A stretch of DNA of 64,000 bases from Streptomyces longwoodensis (GCF_001514125.1 NZ_KQ948552.1:543879-607878); one strand, 5' to 3'. Positions 45,204 to 55,642 are shown, numbered from the stretch's first letter. Numbers and translations are program-made. Notes: generated by a model not told the origin, from the letters alone.

Positions 45204-47393
45204 TCAGTCGGTGAAGGTCTCGCCCTTCTCCGCCTTCTCCACCAGCAGCGCGGGCGGGGTGAACCGGTCGCCGTAGCGCTCGGCCAGCTCCCGTGCGCGG
45301 GCGACGAAGGCGGGCAGCCCCTTCGCCTCCCCGGTGGCGGGCTCGTAGCCGTTGACGTACTGCAGCACGCCGCCGGTCCAGCCGGGGAAGCCGATGCCGA
45401 GGATCGAGCCGATGTTGGCGTCGGCGACCGAGGTGAGCACGCCCTCCTCCAACAGCCGGACGGTGTCCAGGGCTTCGGCGAAGAGCATGCGCTCCTGCAT
45501 GTCGCGGAACGGGATCTCGTGTCCGGGCCGGGTGAAGTGCTCGCGCAGGCCCGGCCACAGGCGGGTGCGCCGGCCGTCTTCGTAGTCGTAGAAGCCGGCG
45601 CCGCCGCTGCGGCCGGTGCGGCCGAACTCGTCGATCATGCGGTCGATCACCGCCTCGGCGGGGTGCGCGGCCCAGGTGCCGCCGGCCTCATCCACCGCCC
45701 GCTTCGACTCGGCCCGGATCTTGCGCGGCAGGGTGAGCGTCAGCTCGTCCATCAGGGAGAGCACCTTGGCCGGGTAACCGGCCTGGGCCGCCGCCTGCTC
45801 GACGGATGCGGGCTCGACGCCCTCGCCGACCATCGCCACGCCCTCGTTGATGAAGTGTCCGATGACGCGGGAGGTGAAGAAGCCGCGCGAGTCGTTGACG
45901 ACGATCGGCGTCTTCCTGATCTGCCGCACCAGGTCGAAGGCGCGGGCCAGTGCCTCCTCGCCGGTGCGCTCGCCCTTGATGATCTCGACCAGCGGCATCT
46001 TGTCGACCGGCGAGAAGAAGTGCAGCCCGATGAAGTCGGCCTGCCGCTCGACGCCCTCGGCGAGCGTGGTGATGGGCAGCGTGGAGGTGTTGGAGCACAG
46101 CAGCGCGTCGGGCGCGACGACGGACTCGACCTCCTGGAACACCTTGTGCTTGAGCGCGGTGTCCTCGAACACGGCCTCGACGACCGCGTCGCAGCCCGCC
46201 AGGTCGGTGACGTCGGCGGTGGGCGTGATGCGGGCGAGCAGCGCGTCGGCCTTCTCCCGCGTCGTACGGCCCTTGGCGACGGCCTTGTCGCACAGCTTCT
46301 CGGAGTAGGCCTTGCCCTTGACGGCGGCCTCCAGGGAGACGTCCTTGAGGACGACGTCGAGGCCGGCGCGGGCGCAGGAGTACGCGATACCGGCGCCCAT
46401 CATGCCGGCGCCGAGGACGGCGACCCTGCGCACCGTGCGGGGCTCGACGCCCCGCGGGCGGTTGGCGCCGGAGTTGACGGCCTGCAGGTCGAAGAAGAAC
46501 GCCTGGATCATGTTCTTCGAGGTCTGCCCGGCGGCGAGTTCCACGAAGTAGCGGGCCTCGATGACCTGCGCGGTCTCGAAGTCGACCTGGGCGCCCTCGA
46601 CGGCGGCGGCGAGGATGCGGGCCGGCGCCGGGTAGGGGGCGCCGGACGTCTGCTTGCGCAGGGTGGCCGGGAACGCGGGCAGGTTGGCCGCGAACTTCGG
46701 GTGCGCGGGGGTGCCGCCCGGGATGCGGTAGCCGGGGCGGTCCCAGGGCTGCTGGGACTCGGGGTGGGCCTCGATGAAGGCGCGGGCCCGCTCCAGCAGT
46801 TCCTCGCGGGAGTCGACGACCTCGTCGACCAGGCCGTTCTCCAGGGCGCGCCGCGGGGCGTACTGGGTGCCCTGGAGCAGCACCTTCAGCAGGGCGTCGG
46901 TGATGCCGAGGAGGCGGACGGTGCGGACCACGCCACCGCCCCCGGGGAGCAGACCGAGGGTGACCTCGGGGCAGCCGATCTTGGCGCCGGGGGCGTCCAG
47001 GGCGATGCGGTGGTGGCAGGCAAGGGCGAGTTCGTAACCGCCGCCCAGGGCGGCGCCGTTGAGCGCGGCGACGACCGGCTTGCCGAGGGTCTCGATGCGG
47101 CGCAGGTGACGCTTGATCTCCAGGCCGCCCTCGAACAGCTCCTGCGCCGTGTCCGGGGTGACGCGGATGAGGTCGCGCAGGTCGCCGCCGGCGAAGAAGG
47201 TCTTCTTGGCGGAGGTGAGGATGACGCCGCGGACGGTGTCCTTCTCGGCCTCCAGGCGGTCGGCGACCGCGGCGAGGGAGGCGCGGAAGGCGGCGTTCAT
47301 GGTGTTGGCGGACTGGTTCGGGTCGTCGAGGACGAGGGTGACGACGCCGGTGCGGTCCTGTTCCCAGCGGATGGTGGTGGGCTGAGTGCTCAT
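45204..47393 (-). CDS. fadB: FadB-type multifunctional enoyl-CoA hydratase / 3-hydroxyacyl-CoA dehydrogenase
   Basis: A 729-residue fusion. The N-terminal crotonase domain (about 1-190) has GGDLRDLIRV and ALNGAALGGGYELALACHHR. The dehydrogenase domain (about 315-600) starts VAVLGAGMMGAGIAYSCARAG, with SNTSTLPITTLA and HFFSPVDKMPLVEII. It performs steps two and three of beta-oxidation. It is 34 bases downstream of the thiolase gene. TetR-type operators upstream of the CaiB gene probably control the whole group. Confidence 0.95.
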   Translation of the reverse strand: MSTQPTTIRWEQDRTGVVTLVLDDPNQSANTMNAAFRASLAAVADRLEAEKDTVRGVILTSAKKTFFAGGDLRDLIRVTPDTAQELFEGGLEIKRHLRRIETLGKPVVAALNGAALGGGYELALACHHRIALDAPGAKIGCPEVTLGLLPGGGGVVRTVRLLGITDALLKVLLQGTQYAPRRALENGLVDEVVDSREELLERARAFIEAHPESQQPWDRPGYRIPGGTPAHPKFAANLPAFPATLRKQTSGAPYPAPARILAAAVEGAQVDFETAQVIEARYFVELAAGQTSKNMIQAFFFDLQAVNSGANRPRGVEPRTVRRVAVLGAGMMGAGIAYSCARAGLDVVLKDVSLEAAVKGKAYSEKLCDKAVAKGRTTREKADALLARITPTADVTDLAGCDAVVEAVFEDTALKHKVFQEVESVVAPDALLCSNTSTLPITTLAEGVERQADFIGLHFFSPVDKMPLVEIIKGERTGEEALARAFDLVRQIRKTPIVVNDSRGFFTSRVIGHFINEGVAMVGEGVEPASVEQAAAQAGYPAKVLSLMDELTLTLPRKIRAESKRAVDEAGGTWAAHPAEAVIDRMIDEFGRTGRSGGAGFYDYEDGRRTRLWPGLREHFTRPGHEIPFRDMQERMLFAEALDTVRLLEEGVLTSVADANIGSILGIGFPGWTGGVLQYVNGYEPATGEAKGLPAFVARARELAERYGDRFTPPALLVEKAEKGETFTD

Positions 47394-47427
47394 GCGAGGT
47401 GCTCCGTGTGATCCGTCGGGAGGGTGG

Positions 47428-48638
<1,211 letters not shown>

Positions 48639-48642
<4 letters not shown>

Positions 48643-49838
48643 TGGGGGGCCTTTCCATGAGGGCTGCGGAGCAGGGGGCTCCGGTCGGTGCGGGGCTCGG
48701 TGGCGTCCGAGGGGGCCGGCAGGCCGGGTACGTCCCAGTCGCGGGCCACGGCCTCGGTGTCGGCGCCCGGCCGGGCGGGGCCGGTGCGCACGGTGGTGGG
48801 GGTCGCGGAGAAGCGGGGCGCGGGGGCGGGCTGGGTGAGGCCGTCGTGGTCGGTGAAGGTGCCGCGGGCGGCCAGGTGCGGGTGGTGCGGGGCCTCCCGG
48901 AGGGTCAGCACGGGGGCCACGCACGCGTCGGTGCCCTCGAAGGCAGCCGTCCACTCGTCGCGGGTACGGCTGCGCAGGCGCTCCGCGACGGCCGCGCGCA
49001 GCTCCTCCCAGCGGGCCGGGTCCGCGTGGGCGTCGGCGAAGCCGTCCAGGCCGAGGACGTCCAGGAACTCGGCGTAGAAATGCGGCTCCAGGGCGCCGAC
49101 GGCCAGGTGGCGGCCGTCGGCGGTCTCGTAGGTGCCGTAGTACGGGCAGCCGCCGTCCAGGAGGTTGGCGCGGCGCCGGTCCTGCCAGGCGCCGGCGGCG
49201 AGCATGCCGTGGACCAGGGCGGACAGGTGGGCGGTGCCGTCGACGATGGCGGCGTCGACGACCTGGCCGGTGCCGTGCTCGCGCGCGTGGTGCAGCGCGG
49301 CGAGGACGCCGACGACCAGGTAGAGGGAGCCGCCCGCGAAGTCGCCGAGGAGGTTGGCGGGCACGGCCGGGGGCCGGTCGGGGTCGCCGATCAGGCCGAG
49401 GGCGCCGGTGAGGGCGATGTAGGCCACGTCGTGTCCGGCGCGCGGGGCGAGCGGGCCGTCCTGGCCCCAGCCGGTCATGCGGCCGTAGACCAGCCGGGGG
49501 TTGCGGGCGTGGCAGTGGCCGGGGCCGACGCCGAGGCGCTCGGCGACGCCGGGGCGGTAGCCCTCGATCAGGACGTCGGCGCGCTCGGCGAGGTCGAGGA
49601 CACGGGCGGGGCCGTCGGGGGCCTTGAGGTCGACCACGACGGAGCGCTTGTTGCGGTTGGTGACGTCGTGCGCGGGGTCGAGGGCGAGCCCGGGGCCACC
49701 CGGGCGGTCCACCCGCACCACGTCGGCGCCCAGGTCGGCCAGCAGCATGGCCGCGAAGGGGCCGGGGCCGATCCCGGCGAGTTCGACCACGCGCACGCCG
49801 GTGAGCGGGCCGTGCCCGGGCGTCCGTGCCGCTGTCAT
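48639..49838 (-). CDS. CaiB/BaiF family CoA-transferase (alpha-methylacyl-CoA racemase-like)
   Basis: A 399-residue class III CoA-transferase. Motifs are [30 protein letters not shown] (split here across the fold), [25 protein letters not shown] and [11 protein letters not shown]. The family racemises 2-methylacyl-CoAs or transfers CoA. First gene of the beta-oxidation operon, so it may prepare branched or bile-type acids for FadA/FadB. ATG 49838 with AAGGGGG upstream is chosen over an earlier in-frame start. Confidence 0.92.
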
Positions 49839-49867
49839 CCAGCCCCCTTGCTGTGACACGACTGCTG

Positions 49868-49884
49868 TAACACCAGTGATGTTA
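49868..49884. promoter_or_regulatory. TetR-type operator dyad upstream of the beta-oxidation operon
   Basis: TAACACCAGTGATGTTA is a 17-base dyad with one mismatched pair around a central G. It lies 29 bases before the CaiB gene start, where a promoter is expected. Confidence 0.6.
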
Positions 49885-49919
49885 GGAACGTGGCCCCGAG
49901 GACACAAGAAGTGAGCAAG

Positions 49920-49929
49920 CAAGCGCTTG
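49920..49929. promoter_or_regulatory. second palindrome CAAGCGCTTG
   Basis: CAAGCGCTTG is perfect; the wider context is GAGCAAGCAAGCGCTTGG. Similar CAAG(N)CTTG sites bind fatty-acid-responsive TetR proteins in actinomycetes (established for families such as KstR2-like regulators). It is 36 bases from the first dyad. Confidence 0.5.
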
Positions 49930-50069
49930 GACAGCCTACGCCCGGGGGCCCGTCGGCGCCCCTCCGGCGGGGCCGGGCGACGGGTACGGGGGCGCGTCGT
50001 CCCGCCCTTGCCCCCTCACGCTAGCCTCGGCCACCGACAGCGGCGCGGGCCGCGCGACCGAGGGGTGTC

Positions 50070-51248
50070 ATGAGCAGGATGAAAAAGACGGACCGTCCCT
50101 ACGACATCGTGCTGTTCGGGGCCACGGGCTTCGTGGGACGGCTCATCGCGCGCTACCTGGACGACCACGCGCCCGAGGAGGTGCGCTGGGCGATCGCCGG
50201 GCGCAGCGAGGAGAAGCTCCAGCGGCTGCGCGAGGCGCTGCCCGGCGGTGCGCGGGTCGGGGTGCTGCGGGCGGACGTCGCGGACCCGGACTCCCTGCGC
50301 TCCCTCGCCGGGCAGGCGCGCGTGGTGGCCACGACCGTCGGGCCGTACGTACTCCACGGGGAGGACCTGGTCGCGGCCTGCGCCGACCTCGGCACCGACT
50401 ACCTGGACCTCACCGGGGAGCCGGAGTTCGTGGACCTGGTGTACGTGCGGCACGACGCACGCGCGCGCGAGACCGGGGCGCGGCTGCTGCACGCGTGCGG
50501 GTTCGACTCGGTCCCGCACGACCTGGGCGTGTACTACACCGTGCGGCAGCTCCCGGAGGGCGTGCCGCTGACCGTGGACGGGTTCGTGACGGCGGACGCC
50601 GCGTTCTCGGGCGGCACGTTCGCCTCCGCGCTGGGCCAGTTCGCCCGCGGGCGGCAGATGGTCGCGGCGGCCCGGGACCGGGCCCGGCACGAGCCGCGCC
50701 TGGTGGGCCGGCGGGCGACCGCGCCGGTCGGCGCGCCCCGGTTCGCGCCGGAGGTGGGCGCGTGGGCGCTGCCGCTGCCGACGATCGACCCGCAGGTCGT
50801 GCGCCGCTCGGCGCAGGCGCTGCGCCGCTACGGCCCCGACTTCCGCTACCGCCACTACGCGGCCGTGCGCCGGCTGCCCGTGGCGCTGGGCGGGGTGGCC
50901 GCCGTCGGCGCGCTCGCGGCGGCCGCGCAGGTGCCGCCGGTGCGGCGCCGGCTGTCGGACCGGCTGCGCCCGGGCGACGGACCGAGCGCCGAACGGCGGG
51001 CGCGCAGCTGGTTCTCCGTGCGGTTCGTGGGCGAGGGCGGCGGCCGGCGGGTGTACACGGAGGTCTCGGGCGGCGACCCCGGCTACGACGAGACGGCCAA
51101 GATGTTCGCCGAGGCCGCCCTGTCCCTCGCCCAGGACCCGCTGCCCGAGACGTCCGGCCAGGTCACCACGGCGGTGGCGATGGGCGACGCCCTGACCGAC
51201 CGTCTGGTGCGCGCCGGCATCCGCTTCCGCGTGGCGGCCACCCGCTGA
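50070..51248 (+). CDS. saccharopine dehydrogenase / trans-acting enoyl reductase-like protein
   Basis: A 392-residue protein. IVLFGATGFVGRLIARYL (about 12-29) is a Rossmann nucleotide-binding segment; TTVGPYVLHGEDLVAACADLGTDYLDLTGEPEF is read as family sequence in two parts; the middle has one hydrophobic region (about 270-290). Relatives include mycobacterial trans-acting enoyl reductases acting on lipids. Start ATG 50070 with GAGGGGTGTC upstream. The gene is divergent from the beta-oxidation operon. Substrate unknown. Confidence 0.87.
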   Translation: MSRMKKTDRPYDIVLFGATGFVGRLIARYLDDHAPEEVRWAIAGRSEEKLQRLREALPGGARVGVLRADVADPDSLRSLAGQARVVATTVGPYVLHGEDLVAACADLGTDYLDLTGEPEFVDLVYVRHDARARETGARLLHACGFDSVPHDLGVYYTVRQLPEGVPLTVDGFVTADAAFSGGTFASALGQFARGRQMVAAARDRARHEPRLVGRRATAPVGAPRFAPEVGAWALPLPTIDPQVVRRSAQALRRYGPDFRYRHYAAVRRLPVALGGVAAVGALAAAAQVPPVRRRLSDRLRPGDGPSAERRARSWFSVRFVGEGGGRRVYTEVSGGDPGYDETAKMFAEAALSLAQDPLPETSGQVTTAVAMGDALTDRLVRAGIRFRVAATR

Positions 51249-51273
51249 GGGGCCGACGACGGGACCGGCACCG

Positions 51274-51420
51274 TCACAGGGGCCAGGCGACCAGCGTGTA
51301 GACCATCCCCACGATCCAGCCCAGCCCGGCCAGCACCCCCAGGGCGAGGGCCACGGTCACGGCCCGTTCCACGGGTCGGTGCGGATCGGTGAGCGGCTCG
51401 GCGGCGCGGTGAGTGGTCAT
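51274..51420 (-). CDS. small membrane protein
   Basis: A 48-residue peptide: a polar N-terminus (TTHRAAEPLTDPHRPVE) then one hydrophobic helix (about 20-48, ending WIVGMVYTLVAWPL). AAGGTGAGG precedes the ATG. It is not recognised as a named family. It converges with the saccharopine-dehydrogenase-like gene, leaving 25 bases between. Confidence 0.7.
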   Translation of the reverse strand: MTTHRAAEPLTDPHRPVERAVTVALALGVLAGLGWIVGMVYTLVAWPL

Positions 51421-51493
51421 GCCCTCACCTTCCCGCCGACCGGGCGCGCGAACATCCGTACGGGTACTCAGATGACGTACTCAGACGGCCCGT

Positions 51494-52219
51494 TCAGTCC
51501 ACGTGCGGCGGGGCGGGGTGCTCCGCACCGGGGCCGACCGCTTCCCGCAGGGCCCGTCGGCACAGGGCGTCGGCCCTGCGGGTCGTCTCCGGGAGGCGGT
51601 ACGCCGGGGTCAGCGCGAGGGTGTGGGCGCAGGCCGTGGGCAGCGTCGTGCGGTGTCCCACCGAGACGAAGACCGGCTTGACGCCGGTGCGGGTGCGCAG
51701 GGCGCGGCCGACCTCCTCCGTGTCCGCGAGCAGGGGGGCCGACGAGCCGCGCTCGGCGGCGGGGGCGTCGTAGGTGAAGGTGAACGGGTTCTTCGCCACG
51801 CCGATCGTGGGCAGGCCGGTCAGCACGCCCAGGTGGCTGGCCAGGCCGAAGCGGCGGGGGTGGGCGAGGCCGTAGCCGTCGCAGACCACCAGTCCCGGCG
51901 GGCAGGCGAGGGCGTCGAGCGCGGCGAGCACGGTGGGGATCTCACGGAACGCCAGCAGCCCGGGCACGTAGGGGAAGGAGATCCGGCCGACGGCGGTGGC
52001 CTCGGCGACGACGTCCAGGGTGGCCGCGTCGAGGACGACGGCGGCGGCCGCGACGACGTCGCGTGCGTCGTCGTAGGCGACGTCCACGCCCGTCACGTGG
52101 CCGGTGCCGGGCGGCGGCCCCGGCTCGTCGAGCACCACGCGGGCCCGCAGCTCGTCCTGGACGGCGCGGGCCTCGTCTTCGGTCGTGGGCCAGTCGGCGG
52201 GGATCGGAACGGTCGTCAT
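51494..52219 (-). CDS. nfi: endonuclease V
   Basis: A 241-residue deaminated-DNA repair nuclease. VTGVDVAYDD contains the metal-binding Asp, ISFPYVPGLLAFREIP is the PYVPG-FRE substrate-recognition loop, and VCDGYGLAHPRRFGLASHLG and TIGVAKN are further active-site segments. It cuts near hypoxanthine (inosine). ATG 52219 follows a -10-like TACGCT nine bases upstream, so the mRNA is close to leaderless. Divergent from the YciI-type gene. Confidence 0.94.
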   Translation of the reverse strand: MTTVPIPADWPTTEDEARAVQDELRARVVLDEPGPPPGTGHVTGVDVAYDDARDVVAAAAVVLDAATLDVVAEATAVGRISFPYVPGLLAFREIPTVLAALDALACPPGLVVCDGYGLAHPRRFGLASHLGVLTGLPTIGVAKNPFTFTYDAPAAERGSSAPLLADTEEVGRALRTRTGVKPVFVSVGHRTTLPTACAHTLALTPAYRLPETTRRADALCRRALREAVGPGAEHPAPPHVD

Positions 52220-52228
52220 GGTGCACCG

Positions 52229-52234
52229 AGCGTA
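52229..52234 (-). promoter_or_regulatory. -10 element TACGCT for endonuclease V
   Basis: TACGCT on the minus strand ends nine bases before ATG 52219. No Shine-Dalgarno lies between. Confidence 0.4.
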
Positions 52235-52264
52235 CGGGGCCGCACGCGCGCGCGGGCCCGGGGG

Positions 52265-52270
52265 TAGGCT
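52265..52270 (+). promoter_or_regulatory. -10 element TAGGCT for the YciI-type gene
   Basis: TAGGCT ends seven bases before ATG 52278. No Shine-Dalgarno lies between, so the transcript is likely leaderless. It is divergent from and close to the endonuclease V promoter. Confidence 0.5.
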
Positions 52271-52277
52271 CGCGATC

Positions 52278-52574
52278 ATGTTCGTGCTGGAGCTGACCTA
52301 CACCGCCCCGCTCGACGCCGTCGACGCCGTCCTCGGCGCCCATGTGGCGTGGCTGGACGAGCAGTACGCGCGCGGGGTCTTCCTCGCGTCGGGACGCAAG
52401 AACCCCCGCGACGGCGGGGTGATCCTCGCCGTCGCGGAGGACCGGGCGCGCATCGAGGAGATCACCGCGGGTGACCCCTTCGTCACCGCCGGCGTGTGCG
52501 CGTACCGCGTCACGGAGTTCGTCGCGACGAAGACGGCCCCGGAGCTGGCGCGGTACCAGGAGCCTGCCGGCTGA
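52278..52574 (+). CDS. YciI family protein
   Basis: A 98-residue protein of the YciI fold: FVLELTYTAPLDAVDAVLGAH, then AWLDEQYARGVFLASGRKNPRDGG, with a conserved His (residue about 21) and Asp, and DPFVTAGVCAYRVTEF at the C-terminus. YciI proteins bind small molecules or act as lyase-like enzymes (muconolactone isomerase-like). Function here is unknown. Convergent with the downstream small basic protein. Confidence 0.9.
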   Translation: MFVLELTYTAPLDAVDAVLGAHVAWLDEQYARGVFLASGRKNPRDGGVILAVAEDRARIEEITAGDPFVTAGVCAYRVTEFVATKTAPELARYQEPAG

Positions 52575-52586
52575 CCGGCGGACCCG

Positions 52587-52913
52587 TCAGCCCTTGCCCA
52601 GGGCGCGCTGGAGCTGGTCCTTGTTCATGTCCGAGCGGCCCTTGACGTTCTTCTTCTTGGCCTCCTCGTACAGCTGGTCGTACGTGGGCCCCTGGGAGCC
52701 CTTGCCCGACCGCTGACCGCCGCGCTTGCCCGAGGACATGTCCTGGGTGGAGGTGCGGCTGGCCGTCTTGGCCTCGCCGGACCGGGCGCGTTCCTTGTTC
52801 ACCGTCCGGGCCGCGATCTCCTCGGCCCGCTCGGTGCTCTCACCGCGGTCCTGCGCGCTCTTCTTGATGTGCTCGTACTGACGTTCCCGCTTGGGGCTGG
52901 AACCAGCAGGCAT
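52587..52913 (-). CDS. small basic Lys/Arg-rich protein (annotated plasmid-stabilisation-like)
   Basis: A 108-residue, highly charged protein: PKRERQYEHIKKSAQDRGES, then RAEEIAARTVNKERARSGEA (helical), a Gly/Ser/Lys linker, and YDQLYEEAKKKNVKGRSDMN with a Rho-N/SAP-like helix near the C-terminus (DQLQRALGKG). Such proteins are often annotated as plasmid stabilisation proteins in actinomycetes, without proof. AAAGGAG precedes the ATG. A nucleic-acid-binding role is inferred. Confidence 0.8.
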   Translation of the reverse strand: MPAGSSPKRERQYEHIKKSAQDRGESTERAEEIAARTVNKERARSGEAKTASRTSTQDMSSGKRGGQRSGKGSQGPTYDQLYEEAKKKNVKGRSDMNKDQLQRALGKG

Positions 52914-52989
52914 GGCGTTCGCTCCTTTCACGTCCGGCCATCGGGTACCCGCCCCACGGGATGTGTTGCCTCCCCGTCGTCCGCGGGGC

Positions 52990-54114
52990 TCAGCGCTCCA
53001 GCCGTGCCACCCGCCCCTTCTCCCCCGCGGCCCAGCACACCGGGTCCGGGGCGCAGTCCACGGTGTCGTACGAGCCGGTGTCCAGGGTGCGCCAGGTGCG
53101 GCCGCCGTCGGTCGTCAGGTCGGTGCCGGTGGGGCCGACCGCGAGGGCGGCGACCCTGCTGTGCGGCAGCCAGGCGGCCCCGGAGCGGTAGGCCGGCGGC
53201 GGCGTCGCGGCGGGCCGCCAGGTGCGGCCCCCGTCGGCGGTCGTGGCCGCGGCCCGCGGGGAGGGCTGGTCGGCGCGGTAGTCGCCGCCGACGGCCAGCC
53301 CGTGCGTGCGGTCCCGGAAGGCGAGCGCGAAGACGCCGCGCGCCGGGTCGCCCGCCGGCACCGGGGTCGCGGCGGCGGTCCAGGTCAGACCGCGGTCGGC
53401 GGAGTGCAGCACGCGCGCCCGCGCGCCGCCCCCGGTGGCCAGCCACACGTCGCGCGGCCCCGACGCGACCAGGCACTGCCCGCTCGCCGCGAACCCCGCC
53501 TCGCCCTCCAGGGCCGCCGGCATCCCCGCGTCGGGCAGGACGGACCAGGAGCGGCCGCCGTCCGTGGTGGACAGGACGCGGAACCTCCCGTCCACCGGGT
53601 CGCTCAGGGCGAGGCCGTGGCGGCGGTCGAAGAACGTCAGGCAGTCGTAGAACGCCCGCGTGTCGGTGTTGCGGAACGACTCCGTCCAGGTGCCGCCGCC
53701 GTCGTCGGTGCGGTAGACCCGGGACGCCTCGCCCTCGCCGATGGCCAGCACCACGGCGTGCCGCGCGTCGAACGCCTCCACGTCCCGGAACTGCAGGTCC
53801 CCGGCGCCGGGGGGCGAGACGTCGCGCCAGGTCCCGCCGCCGTCCGTGGTGCGCAGCACCGTGCCGCCGGTCCCGGCGACCCACGCGGTGTCCCGGCCCA
53901 CGGCGGCCAGGCCGCGGAACCGGACGTCCGGGGCGCCGGTGTCCTTCAGCTGCCAGTGCGGCGCCGGCCGGCCCACCGGTGCGTGGGCCTGTGCGGGGAC
54001 GGCGGTGAGCGCCACGAGGGCCGCCGCGCAGGCCGCTCCCACGGCCGCCATCCGCCCCGTCCGTCCGCCCGGTCCCGTCGTCGTCCCGCGTCGCGTACTC
54101 CCCAAGCGCCTCAT
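52990..54114 (-). CDS. secreted YCF48/BNR-type beta-propeller protein
   Basis: A 374-residue exported protein. The first about 43 residues contain a twin Arg-rich segment and a hydrophobic core ending VPAQAHA. After that at least six repeats of a TTDGGxTW-type BNR motif are visible (for example RTTDGGGTWRDV, RTDDGGGTWTES, STTDGGRSWSVL, HSADRGLTWTAA, TTADGGRTWRPA, TTDGGRTWRTL), spaced 40-55 residues, which fits a six- or seven-bladed propeller. Similar proteins include sialidase-like and PSII-assembly-like folds. Enzymatic activity is not evident. Confidence 0.88.
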   Translation of the reverse strand: MRRLGSTRRGTTTGPGGRTGRMAAVGAACAAALVALTAVPAQAHAPVGRPAPHWQLKDTGAPDVRFRGLAAVGRDTAWVAGTGGTVLRTTDGGGTWRDVSPPGAGDLQFRDVEAFDARHAVVLAIGEGEASRVYRTDDGGGTWTESFRNTDTRAFYDCLTFFDRRHGLALSDPVDGRFRVLSTTDGGRSWSVLPDAGMPAALEGEAGFAASGQCLVASGPRDVWLATGGGARARVLHSADRGLTWTAAATPVPAGDPARGVFALAFRDRTHGLAVGGDYRADQPSPRAAATTADGGRTWRPAATPPPAYRSGAAWLPHSRVAALAVGPTGTDLTTDGGRTWRTLDTGSYDTVDCAPDPVCWAAGEKGRVARLER

Positions 54115-54355
54115 GGCGGGGGAAGCTAGCCCACCGCCCGGACGGCGTCCAGAGGCCCTCCCCGGCCCGGCCGGGCCGTCCCCGCGGGCGGAGCACCTGT
54201 GTGGATCCCGGGGAGAGGTGGGTCACTCGGGTGCATGAACGCGGTGACCGAGGTCACTCTCACGACGTGTGCACGGATCGGCCGGTTCCGACGTCTCTCC
54301 CAGTGCCGGCCTCACCCGACCGGAGTTCGTCCCGCCGTCACGAGGGAGCAAGGCG

Positions 54356-54772
54356 TTGTCCACCGTCATCGAGCAGCCCGTGGAGGCGCGCCTGGTCGCC
54401 GCCGCGCCACGGATGCAGCACATCCCCGCCACCCTGCACTACGACCGCACCGACCCCTTCGCCGTGCGCATGACCTTCCCGGCCCCGGCCACCCTGGAGG
54501 GCGTCGACGTGTGCTGGACCTTCGCCCGGGAACTGCTCGCCGCGGGCCTGACCCGCGCCGAGGGCCAGGGCGACGTCCGGGTGCGGCCCTACGGGTACGA
54601 CCGCACCGTGCTGGAGTTCCACGCGCCGGAGGGCACCGCGATCGTGCACGTGCACTCCTCGGACGTCCGCAGCTTCCTCGCCGCCAGCGGCGAGCTCGTG
54701 CCGGTCGGCCACGAACACCTCCAGCTCGACCTGGACCACGACCTCGCGGAGCTGATGCGGGACGCCTGCTGA
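54356..54772 (+). CDS. ssgD: SsgA-like sporulation/cell-division protein (SsgD-type)
   Basis: A 138-residue SALP family protein. Family features are LHYDRTDPFAVRMTFP, VDVCWTFARELLAAGL, GQGDVRVRPYG and HLQLDLDHDLAELM. SALPs steer septum placement and wall growth during sporulation; this N-terminus (STVIEQPVEARLV) resembles SsgD as I recall. The start is TTG 54356, with GAGGGAGC upstream. GTGACC-GA-GGTCAC at 54244-54257 is a perfect dyad about 100 bases upstream and may be an operator. Confidence 0.85.
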   Translation: MSTVIEQPVEARLVAAAPRMQHIPATLHYDRTDPFAVRMTFPAPATLEGVDVCWTFARELLAAGLTRAEGQGDVRVRPYGYDRTVLEFHAPEGTAIVHVHSSDVRSFLAASGELVPVGHEHLQLDLDHDLAELMRDAC

Positions 54773-54802
54773 GGCCCGCCCCGCGCCGACGCCCGCCGGG
54801 CG

Positions 54803-55642
54803 CTAACGCCCGCCCCCGAACAGGGCGTTGAGCTCGCCGTAGTCGAGCCCGCCGGCGAGCGACCCGTACGTCCCCGCGTCCAGCAGCTCCCGCGCGGCGC
54901 GGCGGACCAGGGCGTGGGCCGCCTGGGCGATGCCCGAGCCGACGCTCACGCGCGCGACACCGAGCCCGGCCAGCTCCGCGACGGGCGGCGCGCCGGGCCC
55001 CGCCATGACGTTCAGGGGCGCCTGGACGCCCTCGACGAGCAGCTCCACCGTCTCCGGGTCGACGGCCCCGGGGACGAACACGCCGTCGGCGCCCGCCGCG
55101 ACGAAGGCGGCGGCCCGTTCCAGGGTGAGGTCCACTCCCCCGGCCCCGCGCAGGAACGTGTCGACGCGGGCGTTGACGAACAGCGGCACGCCCAGCGCGT
55201 CGGCGGCCGCACGGGCGGCCGCGATGCGCTCTGCCTGCTCCGCGACCGGCCGCAGCGGCGCGTCCCCCTCGTGCAGGGCGTCCTCGATGTTGATGCCGAC
55301 GGCGCCCGCCGCGAGCACCGCGCGGACGGTGCCGGCCACACCTTCGGGGTCCGTCGCGTACCCGCTCTCGACGTCCGCGGTGACGGGCACCCGCACCGCG
55401 GCGACGACGTCCGCGACGGCGCGCAGGGCGTCCTCGCGGCCGAGCCGGTCGCCGTCGGCCGCGCCGAGCGCCCAGGCCACTCCGGCACTGGTGGTGGCCA
55501 CGGCGGCGGCGCCGGCGTCCTCGACGAGACGGGCGCTCGCGGTGTCCCAGGCGTTCGGCAGGACGAGGGGCCGCCCCGGCACGTGCAGGGCGCGGAAGGC
55601 CAGGGCGCGGTCGCGCAGGGGGCTGTGGTCGGGGTGCGTCAT
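54803..55642 (-). CDS. isocitrate lyase / PEP mutase superfamily protein
   Basis: A 279-residue TIM-barrel enzyme. PLVLPNAWDTASARLVEDAGAAAVATTSAGVAW (read in parts), VTADVESGYATDP with metal-binding Asp, GINIEDALHEGD and FVNARVDTFLRG are PEP mutase-family segments. The KKCGH-type isocitrate lyase loop is absent, so it probably acts as a C-C or P-C bond lyase/mutase of unknown substrate. No phosphonate genes are adjacent. Confidence 0.88.
   Translation of the reverse strand: MTHPDHSPLRDRALAFRALHVPGRPLVLPNAWDTASARLVEDAGAAAVATTSAGVAWALGAADGDRLGREDALRAVADVVAAVRVPVTADVESGYATDPEGVAGTVRAVLAAGAVGINIEDALHEGDAPLRPVAEQAERIAAARAAADALGVPLFVNARVDTFLRGAGGVDLTLERAAAFVAAGADGVFVPGAVDPETVELLVEGVQAPLNVMAGPGAPPVAELAGLGVARVSVGSGIAQAAHALVRRAARELLDAGTYGSLAGGLDYGELNALFGGGR

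Noticed and set aside
45099..47411. 770-codon plus-strand frame opposite fadB
   Set aside because: Shadow of fadB; repetitive low-complexity translation.
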